A stretch of 64,000 nucleotides of DNA, taken from NCBI GenBank assembly GCA_963809815.1, contig CAWELM010000015.1, positions 62,001 to 126,000 of the forward strand. Reading direction: 5' to 3'. The notes below the pieces were generated by a model, which saw only the letters and a program-made list of their open reading frames with translations, searched no databases and had not been told where the DNA came from. The stretch is from CAVVJA01 sp963809815. Its GTDB lineage: Bacteria; Actinomycetota; Actinomycetes; Mycobacteriales; Jatrophihabitantaceae. The position numbers and the translations under genes are program-made. The first letter of the stretch is position 1, and each line of letters starts with the position of its first letter. Of the stretch, positions 1 to 8,854 are shown piece by piece.

Positions 1-537
1 GTCCTGTTTCCGGTCGAACGCGAAGCACATCGGCAATCAACCGCGCGGCTGTCGCAGCTGGCCGACGAGATCGAAAACGCCGATCCGGCCTACCGGGCCG
101 AGCTGCGCGCCTGGACGACTGACGACGTACGGCGCCGCGACGGTGTACCCGCGGCGGCGGTTCCGCACACCGATGCCGGCTCGGGCGACGAGATACCGAT
201 CCGCGACTTCGACACGCGTGGAATGGGCTGGTTGCCGACCGAGACGCAGTCCTCGATGCGCCAATGCCTGCTACTGCTGGGGTCGGCGGCCGACGATCCG
301 GTGGCCTGGTTGCGCAGCGGCGAGGCGCTCGAGCGGGTGCTCCTCGAGCTCACCCGGCGGGGATATGTAGCCAGCCCGTTCACCCAGGTGATTGAGGTGG
401 CCCGGACAAATGCCCTGCTTCGACAGGAGCTGGCATTGACCATGTATCCCCACATCCTGCTGCGCGTCGGACGAGCACCTGCGACCACTCCCACCCGCCG
501 GCGACGTCTCGTCGACATGATTGCCGAAAGTGTCTGA
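1..537 (+). CDS. Acg-like nitroreductase family protein, C-terminal part (5' truncated by window edge)
   Basis: The frame is open from base 1 to a TGA at 535-537, giving the last 178 residues. The visible part has a helix (EREAHRQSTARL...LADEIE), a segment on the theme RxWTxxDxxRRDGVP, and the motif IPIRDFDTRGMGWLP, typical of the Acg (Rv2032-like) group of FMN-binding nitroreductase-fold proteins. The end (ALTMYPHILLRVGRAP) matches the usual terminal strand of the family. In Mycobacterium, acg belongs to the DosR dormancy regulon, and the DosS/DosR-like pair that follows 38 bp downstream fits that association. Family members usually lack demonstrated nitroreductase activity, so a role in binding or storing flavin is as likely as catalysis. 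The N-terminal half lies outside the window. Confidence 0.8.
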   Translation, partial: VLFPVEREAHRQSTARLSQLADEIENADPAYRAELRAWTTDDVRRRDGVPAAAVPHTDAGSGDEIPIRDFDTRGMGWLPTETQSSMRQCLLLLGSAADDPVAWLRSGEALERVLLELTRRGYVASPFTQVIEVARTNALLRQELALTMYPHILLRVGRAPATTPTRRRRLVDMIAESV

Positions 538-575
538 GCGGACGTTCTCCCCCCGAGCGACGGCGGATAAGGTCG

Positions 576-2336
576 GTGGCGATGTCGGGTGAAGCTGAAG
601 CGCACGAGCGCCCCGACGATTCGGGTCGGCTCGTGTTCCCTGACGCGCCGCGCCTGGAGCTCGATGAGCTGCTGACGCAGATCATCGTTCGGGCCGAGGA
701 GGTTCTGGCCACTCAGGGCAGGCTGCGGGGCCTGCTCGCCGCCAACCGGACGATCACCGCTGACTTGACCTTGCCGACCGTGCTGCGGCGCATTGTGGAG
801 GCCGGGTGCCAACTCGTGCGAGCGCGGTACGGAGCGCTTGGGGTGGTTGCTCCAGACGGTGGACTGGCCGAGTTCGTGCACGTCGGGCTGGACGAGCGGA
901 CCGTGGGGCGGATCGGGCATCTGCCGGAGGGCAAAGGCCTCCTCGGCGCCCTGATCGACGATCCCAGGACGATTCGGCTTCGGTCCATCGAGGACGACCC
1001 GAGATCGGTTGGGTTCCCGCCGCATCACCCGCCCATGACCAGTTTCTTGGGCGTGCCCGTGCTTGTCCGTGGCAAGGTCTTTGGCAACCTCTACCTGACG
1101 GAGCGCATCGACGGCGGGGAATTCACCGCCGACGACGAGGAACTGGTAGCTGCCCTCGCGGCGACAGCCGGCGTCGCGATCGAGAATGCCCGGCTTTACG
1201 AGCAGTCTCAGCGCCGACAGGACTGGCTGCAGGCGTCGGCCAAGATCACCAGGCAGTTACTGTCGGCTGAGGGCGAGGAGCCGTTGCAGTTGATCGCCCG
1301 CGAGGCTCGCCAGATCGCGGATGCGGACGTCGTCACTGTTGTCCTGCCCACCGAATCTCGCGAACGAATGATGGTAGAGGTCGCGGCCGGGCGAGCAGCT
1401 GATGAGTTGACCGGCATGAGCTACCCGATCGAGCACACCTTGACCGGGCTGGCCTTGAGCAGCGGGCATCCGGTCCTAGTGGGTGACGCAGACGATTCTG
1501 ACCACGACTCGCACTTGTCAGAGGTGCTGCCTGTCGGCCCGGTCATGGTGCTTCCCCTCGTGGGCACCGTGGATACGAGGGGCGCGCTCGTCATCGCCCG
1601 GCTGCGCGGCCGGAATCGGTTCGATGACGCCGACCTGGACATGGCGACCACGTTCGCCAACCATGCCGCAGTCGCTCTCGAACTGGCCGACGGGCGCGAG
1701 AATCAGCAGCGAATGATACTGCTCGAGGATCGCGACCGAATCGCGCGCGATCTGCACGACCACGTGATCCAGCGGCTGTTCGCGGCCGGACTCGCCGTCG
1801 AGAGCGTCGCCGCCAGGCCGGGCTCGGATGAGACGTCGCTACGGCTGCGCCGCGTGGTCACCGAACTGGATGAGACCATTCGGCAGATCCGCACGTCGAT
1901 CTTCCAGTTACGCGGTCCGATGACCGCCGAAGTAGGCACGACGCGCTCGGCCGTCTTGTCCGTGGTGTCGGAGCTCGAGCCGGTTCTCGGCTTCGAACCA
2001 CGGGTTACCTTCGCCGGGCCGGTCGATCTCGCGGCGCCGGACGCTTCCGTCGATGATCTCATCGCGGCGTTGCGCGAAGCACTGACCAACGTCGCTCGCC
2101 ACGCCAAGGCCCGCTGCGTCGATGTGGCCGTGGCGGCGACCACGGATTCGCTTGTCCTCGAGGTCACTGACGACGGCGTCGGCATTGGGGACGGGTCGCG
2201 CTGGAGCGGCCTGGCCAACCTCCGGGCCCGCGCCGAACATCACGGCGGCACGTTCACGATCGGCCCGATTGCGGAGCCGCCCATGGACAACTACCGACAA
2301 GGAACTCTCCTGCGATGGACAATTCCGCTTCGCTGA
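576..2336 (+). CDS. DosS/DevS-like haem GAF sensor histidine kinase
   Basis: A 586-residue soluble kinase with two GAF domains (about 65-210 and 215-375), a HisKA_3 phosphoacceptor helix (RDLHDHVIQRLF, phospho-His near 394) and a HATPase domain ending in VTDDGVGIG...WSGLANLRARAE. The first GAF contains GFPPHHPPM at 147-154. The His before PPM (near 151) matches the haem-ligating His149 of M. tuberculosis DevS, so O2, NO or CO sensing is likely. Length and domain order equal those of DevS/DosT. The start is GTG at 576, with an ATG two codons later as an alternative. The 3' end overlaps the response regulator by 22 bp, so the two are probably translationally coupled. The neighbouring Acg-like gene supports a hypoxia or dormancy role. 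Haem binding is inferred from the motif alone. Confidence 0.92.
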   Translation: MAMSGEAEAHERPDDSGRLVFPDAPRLELDELLTQIIVRAEEVLATQGRLRGLLAANRTITADLTLPTVLRRIVEAGCQLVRARYGALGVVAPDGGLAEFVHVGLDERTVGRIGHLPEGKGLLGALIDDPRTIRLRSIEDDPRSVGFPPHHPPMTSFLGVPVLVRGKVFGNLYLTERIDGGEFTADDEELVAALAATAGVAIENARLYEQSQRRQDWLQASAKITRQLLSAEGEEPLQLIAREARQIADADVVTVVLPTESRERMMVEVAAGRAADELTGMSYPIEHTLTGLALSSGHPVLVGDADDSDHDSHLSEVLPVGPVMVLPLVGTVDTRGALVIARLRGRNRFDDADLDMATTFANHAAVALELADGRENQQRMILLEDRDRIARDLHDHVIQRLFAAGLAVESVAARPGSDETSLRLRRVVTELDETIRQIRTSIFQLRGPMTAEVGTTRSAVLSVVSELEPVLGFEPRVTFAGPVDLAAPDASVDDLIAALREALTNVARHAKARCVDVAVAATTDSLVLEVTDDGVGIGDGSRWSGLANLRARAEHHGGTFTIGPIAEPPMDNYRQGTLLRWTIPLR

Positions 2337-2986
2337 GCCGGGATTCCACCGACAGCGCCATACGGGTGTTTCTGCTGGACGACCACGAAGTCGTCCGGCG
2401 GGGAATTGCTGATGTGCTCGAAACCGACGGCATCACGATCGTGGGTGAGGCCGCGACTGCTGCCGAAGCCTTGCGGCGCATTCCAGCCACGAGCCCGGAC
2501 GTCGCCATTCTCGACGCGCGGCTGCCGGATGGCAGCGGCATCGACGTATGCCGGGAGATCCGTTCGTCCATGCCCGCTGTGCGGTGCCTCATCCTGACTT
2601 CGTATGACGACGCCGATGCGGTGTTCGCCGCGGTGATGGGAGGTGCGTCTGGTTATCTGCTCAAGCAGATCCGCGGGACGTCCCTCGTTGATGCCGTTCG
2701 ACAGGTTGCGGCTGGCCGTTCGCTGCTCGACCCGGCCGTGACGGAACGGCTGCTCACCCGGCTCCGACAGGGTTCGGTAACGGATTCGCGGTCGGCGACG
2801 CTCACCGATCGGGAGCGGGAGATCCTCGGCTTGATCGCTGACGGGCTCACCAACCGGCAGATCGGTGATCGGTTGTTCCTCGCCGAGAAGACGGTCAAGA
2901 ACTATGTCTCCGGGCTGCTCGCCAAGCTGGGTATGCAGCGTCGCACCCAGGCCGCTGTCTACGGCGCATCCATCCGCGATAAGTAG
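2315..2986 (+). CDS. DosR/DevR-like NarL-family response regulator
   Basis: A 223-residue regulator. The receiver domain (about 15-130) has acidic residues LDD at 21-23, phospho-acceptor Asp near 67 (VAILDARLPDG) and a switch Lys in YLLKQIRG. The LuxR-type DNA-binding domain (about 150-215) has LTDREREILGLIADGLTNRQIG and the recognition helix LAEKTVKNYVSGLLAKLGMQRRTQAAVYG, almost the DevR helix. It overlaps the kinase gene by 22 bp and is its cognate partner. In mycobacteria DosR activates dormancy genes, including acg. I searched by eye for the DosR box (GGGAC-type palindrome) upstream of the kinase gene and of the next gene and saw no convincing copy. The promoter of the truncated nitroreductase gene is outside the window. 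Confidence 0.92.
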   Translation: MDNSASLSRDSTDSAIRVFLLDDHEVVRRGIADVLETDGITIVGEAATAAEALRRIPATSPDVAILDARLPDGSGIDVCREIRSSMPAVRCLILTSYDDADAVFAAVMGGASGYLLKQIRGTSLVDAVRQVAAGRSLLDPAVTERLLTRLRQGSVTDSRSATLTDREREILGLIADGLTNRQIGDRLFLAEKTVKNYVSGLLAKLGMQRRTQAAVYGASIRDK

Positions 2987-3108
2987 GAGGTACCCGAGCG
3001 TGGCGCTCCGCCCGCCTTCAGTCCAAGTCGCGACCGGCGCTATTGCCACCTCCGGTAGAGCGCTCCGTAGCGTTTCAGATAACTAAGCGGTAGATGGACC
3101 TGAGTCGT

Positions 3109-3132
3109 ATACAACACTACGTTTCGTTGTAT
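3109..3132. promoter_or_regulatory. Palindromic operator upstream of the TetR gene
   Basis: Perfect 7-bp arms ATACAAC (3109-3115) and GTTGTAT (3126-3132) are separated by 10 bp with the self-complementary core ACGT at 3119-3122. The site ends 10 bp before the TetR ATG. Symmetry, size and position are those of a TetR-family self-operator. The site probably overlaps the promoter or ribosome binding region and would repress it. Confidence 0.72.
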
Positions 3133-3142
3133 CTTGAACCGC

Positions 3143-3751
3143 ATGACCGATACCGCCGCGAGACCGGACCCGCGGGTGGAGCGCTCTCGACAGGCGATCA
3201 TGGATGCGACCTTGCAGCTGCTCGCTCAAGACGGCGATGTGGGTTCACTCACCGTGGAGGCGGTCGCCGCCCGCTCCGGGGTGGCCAAGACCACTATCTA
3301 CCGACGCTGGCGTGACAAGTGGGAGCTGGCCCTGGACGCCGTCATGATCGACATGCTTCCGCGGTTGGACGAGCCGGTTGACGTCGGCGATACCCGCAAG
3401 GAACTGCTCAGGTTCATCAACTCGGTGGTCAAGATGCTGGCTACACCGCCCTATGGCCAGGCCATGCAGGCGCTGGTGTCCCAGATTGCGACCGATCCCG
3501 ATCTCGCGCGCGTCTACCGTGAGCAAGTGGTTGAGCCCCGCCAGGCTGAGCTCACGCCGGTAATCAAGCGCGGCATCGTCCGCGGCGACCTGCGCCCCGA
3601 TACCGACGTCCGCCTGATCCACGAACTCCTGGTCGGGCCGATCTTCTACCGCTTGCTGTTCAGCGGAGCCCCACTCGACCGTAATCTCGGCCGCCGCATC
3701 GTCGACGCCATCCTCGCCGGATTCGCACCGCGCACCGATGACACGAAGTAA
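3143..3751 (+). CDS. TetR/AcrR family transcriptional regulator
   Basis: A 202-residue regulator. The N-terminal HTH domain (about 10-60) contains ERSRQAIMDATLQLLAQDG, then SLTVEAVAARSGVAKTTIYRRW, the classic TetR DNA-binding signature. The C-terminal half is all-helical and resembles the AcrR C-terminal ligand domain (QIATDPDLARVYREQVVEPRQ). I chose ATG 3143, since a TTG at 3134 lies almost on the palindromic operator. The gene stands alone between the DosR-like regulator and a DUF1918 gene, with no adjacent transporter or enzyme in the same direction, so its ligand and targets cannot be inferred. Self-regulation through the palindrome at 3109-3132 is likely. Confidence 0.9.
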   Translation: MTDTAARPDPRVERSRQAIMDATLQLLAQDGDVGSLTVEAVAARSGVAKTTIYRRWRDKWELALDAVMIDMLPRLDEPVDVGDTRKELLRFINSVVKMLATPPYGQAMQALVSQIATDPDLARVYREQVVEPRQAELTPVIKRGIVRGDLRPDTDVRLIHELLVGPIFYRLLFSGAPLDRNLGRRIVDAILAGFAPRTDDTK

Positions 3752-3871
3752 CCCGGATCCGGATCTGGGATGAATGCCGACTCAGCCCTGGAGTTGCGCC
3801 TCGGAAGGTGGTGAGCTGAAGGCCTCGGGCGACTGCCGTTGAATGACGCCAATGTTCGAGGAGGCACGTCG

Positions 3872-4081
3872 ATGAGAGCACAGCCGGGCGATTTCCTGCT
3901 GGTTGAGGGCCCTACTGAGCACAGCCACTCCCGCCGAGGAGAGATCCTCGCCGTACATGGAGACGATGGCGGTCCGCCATTCATGGTCCGTTGGCAGGAC
4001 AGCGGCCATGAGGCGCTCGTCTTTCCCGGTCCGGACGCGCACGTCGAGGCGACGAACGCTCCCGGAGCCGGATCGGCCTGA
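3872..4081 (+). CDS. DUF1918 domain protein
   Basis: A 69-residue protein beginning MRAQPGDFLLVEG, with GEILAVHGDDGGPPFMVRWQDSGHEALVFPGPDA in the middle. This is the single small beta-barrel DUF1918 fold common in actinobacteria. The start is set by a GAGGAGG ribosome binding site at 3858-3864, eight bases before ATG 3872, rather than by the in-frame codon further upstream. No catalytic residues are evident. The family is uncharacterised and often encoded as an isolated gene, as here. Confidence 0.88.
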   Translation: MRAQPGDFLLVEGPTEHSHSRRGEILAVHGDDGGPPFMVRWQDSGHEALVFPGPDAHVEATNAPGAGSA

Positions 4082-4181
4082 CCGGCTCAATCCCAGCCGA
4101 GCGGTACCAACGGCGGCGGCCACCGGGCGCCGGTCGATGCGTTTGCCACCGCGTCAGTGCATACTGCGGCACGATCCCCGG

Positions 4182-4763
4182 TCCCGAGCGGAGATCTTCG
4201 CGCTAACCGGCGTGTCCGGTCGCGCAGGCTCTCGGAGTCAAGCGAAATGCCCAGCGCCGTGAGGAACTGGCCAGCGGCGAGTCGGCCGCGCGCCCAAGGT
4301 CTACGCCCCGGTCGATGCCGACGTTTGGATGAGCATCCCGGAACGCCGGCCCGACGTCCTAGCGGCCATCCTGATCGATGCCGTGCTGAGCGAGCAGGCC
4401 GCCGAGACCGCCCCGCAGGCGGTCCTGCGGGCCGCACGCGATCGCGGCGAGGCTGTCGGCGCGGCCGAGCGCTGGAACTCTCGCCCCGGCCGGCTCGGCG
4501 CGGAACGCGCGCTCACGTTGAGCGAGAGCTTGCTGAGTCGGCAGGGGTATGAGCCCGACCGCGTCTCACCGACGCGGATCTGCTTACGCAACTGTCCGTT
4601 CCATCCGGTTAGTAGGCAGTTCCCCGAACTCGTATGTGGACTCAACCACTCGTTCTTGACCGGTTTCCTGACCGGACTGGATGCGCTGACCGTGCACGCG
4701 ATCCTGCAGCCACGAACCGGAGAATGTTGCGTCGAGCTGGGCATAGCGACCCCAGCGGACTGA
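4182..4763 (+). pseudogene. Decayed HTH (COG2345-like) transcriptional regulator
   Basis: The C-terminal about 145 residues are intact (from ATG 4329). They show RLRNCPFHP-type text (ICLRNCPFHPVSRQFPELVCGLNHSFLTGFLTGL) and the terminal CCVEL, diagnostic of COG2345/ArsR-like regulators. The N-terminal winged-helix part is scattered over two frames. SRAEIFALTGVSG is in the same frame as the C-terminus (from 4182), then VAQALGVKRNAQRREELASGE is in the +1 frame (about 4219-4281), then RVGRAPKVYAPVDADVW is back in the original frame (from about 4278), with an in-frame TGA at 4260-4262. At least two compensating indels are needed, so the DNA-binding protein is probably not made. Independent expression of the C-terminal half from ATG 4329 cannot be excluded. 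Confidence 0.62.
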
Positions 4764-4785
4764 AGGCGACCGTTTTCGTCCTGCA

Positions 4786-6780
4786 TTACCCCGACGTCGA
4801 GGTCGCGAGGTCGTACACCGTGGAGTTGCCTATCGTCGTTGCCGTGAACGTCGAGGTAACCCATTGCTGGATCGCGTAGGCCGTCGATGACTGGGCGCTC
4901 GTCGAGCCGATGAATCCACCCTGATCGAGCACGTAGTAGTGGATCTCGCCACGAGCAACGAGCTGCTGGAACGCGGCCAGGCTGATGGCCGGATCCGTAC
5001 CGTTGTATCCGCCGAGCGCCATGACCGGACGGCCGCTCGCCAGCTGGAGAGTTGCTGCTTCGTTGTCACCAGTCGTCGCGGCGACCCACCGGTAGTCGCC
5101 ACTGTTCGCCTGCAGGGCGGCAGTCAATTCGCTGCTCACGGTGGTCGCGCCGCCGAGACCGACGCCGCCCGGCCCGCCACCCGTCGCGCCGAAGCCGCGT
5201 CCACCACCGGGGCCGAGCCGGCCGAAGGCACCGCCGAAGCCACCGCCGGTCGCTCCACCGAATCGGGCACTGCCACCCGGGCCGGTGAAGGAGCTATCCG
5301 GCCCTGCGCTCGGGATTGCCCCGGTGTGCACGGTAGAGGCGGTTTGTAAGGCGTATGCCGTCGGTGCGAGCAGCAAGGTGAAGCCGATAGTCATCGCCGT
5401 GAGCTTCGTCCAGCGGCGCCCGACTACTTGTGCTGTCGCGACCGCGCCAGCGAACAGGACGACCCAGGCGAGCCACGGATGCCAGGTACTTCGTCCCAGG
5501 AGCTCGAACGTCCAGACGGCGCTTGCAACGAGAATGGTGCTGGTCCAGCCCGATGAGTGCCAGAGAGCGACTACGCCGATCGCGACCAGAGCAGCGATGG
5601 CCGGAGCTAATGCCACCGTGTAGTAGGGGTGAATGATGCCACTGGCGAAGCTGAAGACCGCGGCGGTCACGACGAGCCAGCCACCCCAGAGGAGCGCGCT
5701 GGCGCGTAACCGGTCGGTGCGGGGAGCAGCGCGGGTCGACCACAGCACGCCCGCGAGCGAGATGAACGCGGCGGGAAGCAACCAGCTGATCTGGCTGCCC
5801 ATCTCGCTGCCGAACAGTCGACCGAGGCCGGTCTGCCCGGAAGAGAACCCCCCAGTGCCTCCGCCGGGACTGCCGTTGTTGCTCGTTCCGTCGAGGCGTC
5901 CGATCCCGTTGTAACCGAAGATCAGCTCGAAGATGCTGTTGCCGTTGGTACCGCCGATGTACGGGCGGGATCCGGCCGGCCAGAGCTCGACCAACGCCAC
6001 CCACCATCCAGCGGACACCAGGAACGTTCCGAGCCCAGCGAGCAGATGCACAACGCGGCGGCGCGGCGCTATCGGCGCGGCCACGCCATAGGCGAGGGCG
6101 ATGCCGGGAACGACCAGAACGGACTGCAGCATCTTGGTCAGAAACGCGAACCCAAGCATGGTCCCGGCCAATGCGAGCCAGCGAAGCTGGCCGTGCTCGA
6201 GCGCCCGGACCGTTGCATACGCCGACGCGGTGAGCAACAGCACGAGCAGCGCGTCGGGATTGTCGTAGCGGAACATCAGCGTGGCCACCGGCGTGGTTGC
6301 CAGGATGGAGCCAGCCAGCAGTCCGGCGTTCGACCCAGCGACGCGCCGGACCGCCGCATAGGCGAGCGCGACCGTAGCGACGCCCTCTAGGGCTTGCGGC
6401 ACGAGCAGAGACCACGAGTTGACGCCGAACAGCCGCATCGACACGTCGATCACCCACATCGAGGCAGGCGGCTTGTCGACGGTGATGAAGTTCGATGTGT
6501 CCAGCGAACCAAATAGGAAGGCCTTCCAGCTCTGACTGCCGGCTTGTCCAGCCGCCGCGTAGAACTGGTTCGCCCAGCCGGATTGGTCGAGCCCCCACAC
6601 ATAGAGGGCGGCTGTCGCTCCGAGCAACACGGCGAGCAACAAGCGGTCGCGATGCGACCGCTCCCCACTGCTCATTGTGAAAGGGACGAGCCGGCCGGTC
6701 CACGCCGATTTGACCGAACCGGCGAGCGGTGCCGACGGCGAATTTACCACTCCATAAGGGGATTCCGTCGCCGACATCAC
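4786..6780 (-). CDS. ArnT/GT39-like polyprenyl-phosphate-sugar glycosyltransferase (copy 2)
   Basis: A 664-residue polytopic membrane protein of the PMT_2/ArnT-like (YkcB) family, which moves a sugar from a polyprenyl-phosphate donor to a surface acceptor on the outside of the membrane. The first membrane helix (LLLAVLLGATAALYVWGL) is followed by the conserved extracytoplasmic loop NQFYAAAGQAGSQSWKAF with FITVDKPPASMW, then many helices. After the last helix comes a Gly-rich stretch (about residues 500-555), then a folded C-terminal domain with the VMALGGYNGTDP motif shared by the neighbouring copy. It starts one base after the stop of the upstream paralogue. Acceptor and sugar are unknown. 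With the GT2-GtrA gene this makes a complete donor-and-transfer set. Confidence 0.88.
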   Translation of the reverse strand: MMSATESPYGVVNSPSAPLAGSVKSAWTGRLVPFTMSSGERSHRDRLLLAVLLGATAALYVWGLDQSGWANQFYAAAGQAGSQSWKAFLFGSLDTSNFITVDKPPASMWVIDVSMRLFGVNSWSLLVPQALEGVATVALAYAAVRRVAGSNAGLLAGSILATTPVATLMFRYDNPDALLVLLLTASAYATVRALEHGQLRWLALAGTMLGFAFLTKMLQSVLVVPGIALAYGVAAPIAPRRRVVHLLAGLGTFLVSAGWWVALVELWPAGSRPYIGGTNGNSIFELIFGYNGIGRLDGTSNNGSPGGGTGGFSSGQTGLGRLFGSEMGSQISWLLPAAFISLAGVLWSTRAAPRTDRLRASALLWGGWLVVTAAVFSFASGIIHPYYTVALAPAIAALVAIGVVALWHSSGWTSTILVASAVWTFELLGRSTWHPWLAWVVLFAGAVATAQVVGRRWTKLTAMTIGFTLLLAPTAYALQTASTVHTGAIPSAGPDSSFTGPGGSARFGGATGGGFGGAFGRLGPGGGRGFGATGGGPGGVGLGGATTVSSELTAALQANSGDYRWVAATTGDNEAATLQLASGRPVMALGGYNGTDPAISLAAFQQLVARGEIHYYVLDQGGFIGSTSAQSSTAYAIQQWVTSTFTATTIGNSTVYDLATSTSG

Positions 6781-6781
6781 G

Positions 6782-8854
6782 CTACCCTCCGGCCGCCGGG
6801 GCGGTCAGGTCGTAGACCGTCTGACCGCCCACGGAAGTGGCCGTGAAGTTTGACGTCACCCAGTTGGTGATCTCACTGCTGGACCCCGCGCCGCCACCCG
6901 GGCCGCCGCCGGCTCCGCCGACTATGAAGTAGCGGATCTCTCCAGCTGCGACGTAGGCCTGGAATTGCGCGAGTGTCGGCGTCGGATCAGAGCCACTCCA
7001 GCCACCAATCGCCATGACCGCCTTGCCGCCACTTGCCAATTCGAGGCTGGCCGCACTTTGGTCACCTGCGGTTGCCGCGGCCCAGCGGGTGGAGGTGGCT
7101 TTGAGCAGCGCCGCGAGTTCGGTGTTGGACGAGCTCGGAGCTCCTTGCCCGGATGATCCACCGGGGAATGCGCCTTGTCCTGACTGCGGATCGCTCCCGT
7201 TCCCTTGCTGGCCGAATGGGCTTCGGCCCGCCAGCGCATTCCCGCCCATCGACGCACTCGAGGTCGGGCCGGCCGACGGAATCGAACCTGAATGCGGGGT
7301 AGCCGCAGTGTCCGCCGCGTATGCCGCCGATCCGCCACCGAGAACGAGCAGCCCGGCCACACTGGCAACCACGACACCGCGCCGACTGAACTGGTTCGGC
7401 GGGACGATGATGACCACCGCGGCGAAAAGGGAGACGAACAGGACCGCATAACGCAGGTAGGGATGCCAATCGGCCGCCCGGGTCATCAGCTCGTAGCTCC
7501 ACACGCCGGTCACGGCCACACCCGCTGCAAGAGTGAGCCGGGCTCCAATGACCGCTCGTCGCCGCCACAGCACCACGGCGCCGATCGCGACCAAAGCAGC
7601 GATGGCCGGAGCGAGTTGTACCGCGTAATACGGGTGAATGATGCCGCTCGCGTAGCTGAATACCCCGGCCGTCACGAGGAGCCAGCCACCCCACAGCAGT
7701 GCTGCGGCACGAGTCCGGTCGGTTCGCGGGGCCCAGCGGGCGGCGGCGAACAATGCGACGATCGCGAGCAGCGCGGCCGGGAGCAGCCAGGAGATCTGGG
7801 TGCCGAAATCGGAGTTGAACATCCGCCCGAGCCCGTTCGAACCGCCGAAGCCGCCGCCGCCACCGGCGCCGCCGCCACCGGGACCGCCGCCGGCCGCGAA
7901 GTCGGCACGCCCTAATCCCGGAAGCTGACCGGTTGGGCCGGAGCCGCCCTGACCCCCACCAGGTGCCGCGGCTGCGCCACCGGTGAGTCGGCTCAGCCCG
8001 TTGTAGCCCCAGGCCAAACCCCATACAGAGTTATCGCCCGAGCCACCGATATAGGGGCGGCTGCTGGCGGGCGTCAACGTCACCGCGAGCACCCACCATC
8101 CGGCGCTCACGACAGTCGCCGCGCCGGCGAGGAGCAGGTTGCGAATGCGCCGGCCCAGCGTCGTATTCGCGGCGACGAGGTAGACGAAAGCGAGCGCGGG
8201 AAGCACCGTGAACGGCTGCAGGCTCTTCGTCAGAAAGTCGAATCCCATGGCCGCGCCGGCGACCAGCAGCCAGCGCAGCTTGCCGTCATCGATGGCGCGG
8301 GTCACGCCGTAGGCGGCGACGACGAGGAGCAGCGTCATCAAGGCGTCGGGGTTGTTGAAGCGGAACATCAACACGGCGACCGGGGTCACTGCAAGCAAGC
8401 CACCTGCGATCAGTCCGGCCGCCGGCCCGAACCAGCGTTTGACTGTGAGATAGAGCAGCCCGACCGCCGCGACGCCCATCAAGGCTTGCGGGACGAGCAT
8501 CGACCAGGAATTGAATCCAAAAATGCGACCGGCGATCTCCATCGGCCACAACGAAGCGGGGGGCTTGTCGACCGTAATAAAGTTGCCCGAGTCCAGAGAG
8601 CCGAAGAACATCGCTTTCCAGCTTTGGGTGCCGGCCTGCACCGCGGCCGCGTAGAACTGGTTGGCGTTCCCTGACGCACCGAGATTCCAGAGGTACAGCA
8701 GCGCGGTCGCGGCGAGCAGCGCGAGCGCTGACGGACGAACCCACCTGGGCTGGTCGACCGGACCCGGCAAAGCGCGGCGCACTCCACTCCGTCTCTCAGG
8801 GGCAAGTGGGGGTGGGGGAAGATCAGGGCGGAGGTACGGGTAGGTGGTCGTCAT
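6782..8854 (-). CDS. ArnT/GT39-like polyprenyl-phosphate-sugar glycosyltransferase (copy 1)
   Basis: A 690-residue paralogue of the next gene, with the same order: a short cytoplasmic N-terminus rich in Pro, a first helix (ALALLAATALLYLWNLG), the loop NQFYAAAVQAGTQSWKAMFFGSLDSGNFITVDKPPASLW, about a dozen helices, and a C-terminal domain with VMAIGGWSGSDPTPTLAQFQ. A Gly-rich, mainly GG/GGG insertion lies in the middle external loop, about 7830-7990, just before GLGRMFNSDFGTQISWLLPAAL. I chose ATG 8854, which overlaps the GT2-GtrA stop by 4 bp. Further upstream codons lie inside that gene. Function is inferred from family: transfer of a lipid-linked sugar to protein or envelope polymer. Confidence 0.88.
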   Translation of the reverse strand: MTTTYPYLRPDLPPPPLAPERRSGVRRALPGPVDQPRWVRPSALALLAATALLYLWNLGASGNANQFYAAAVQAGTQSWKAMFFGSLDSGNFITVDKPPASLWPMEIAGRIFGFNSWSMLVPQALMGVAAVGLLYLTVKRWFGPAAGLIAGGLLAVTPVAVLMFRFNNPDALMTLLLVVAAYGVTRAIDDGKLRWLLVAGAAMGFDFLTKSLQPFTVLPALAFVYLVAANTTLGRRIRNLLLAGAATVVSAGWWVLAVTLTPASSRPYIGGSGDNSVWGLAWGYNGLSRLTGGAAAAPGGGQGGSGPTGQLPGLGRADFAAGGGPGGGGAGGGGGFGGSNGLGRMFNSDFGTQISWLLPAALLAIVALFAAARWAPRTDRTRAAALLWGGWLLVTAGVFSYASGIIHPYYAVQLAPAIAALVAIGAVVLWRRRAVIGARLTLAAGVAVTGVWSYELMTRAADWHPYLRYAVLFVSLFAAVVIIVPPNQFSRRGVVVASVAGLLVLGGGSAAYAADTAATPHSGSIPSAGPTSSASMGGNALAGRSPFGQQGNGSDPQSGQGAFPGGSSGQGAPSSSNTELAALLKATSTRWAAATAGDQSAASLELASGGKAVMAIGGWSGSDPTPTLAQFQAYVAAGEIRYFIVGGAGGGPGGGAGSSSEITNWVTSNFTATSVGGQTVYDLTAPAAGG

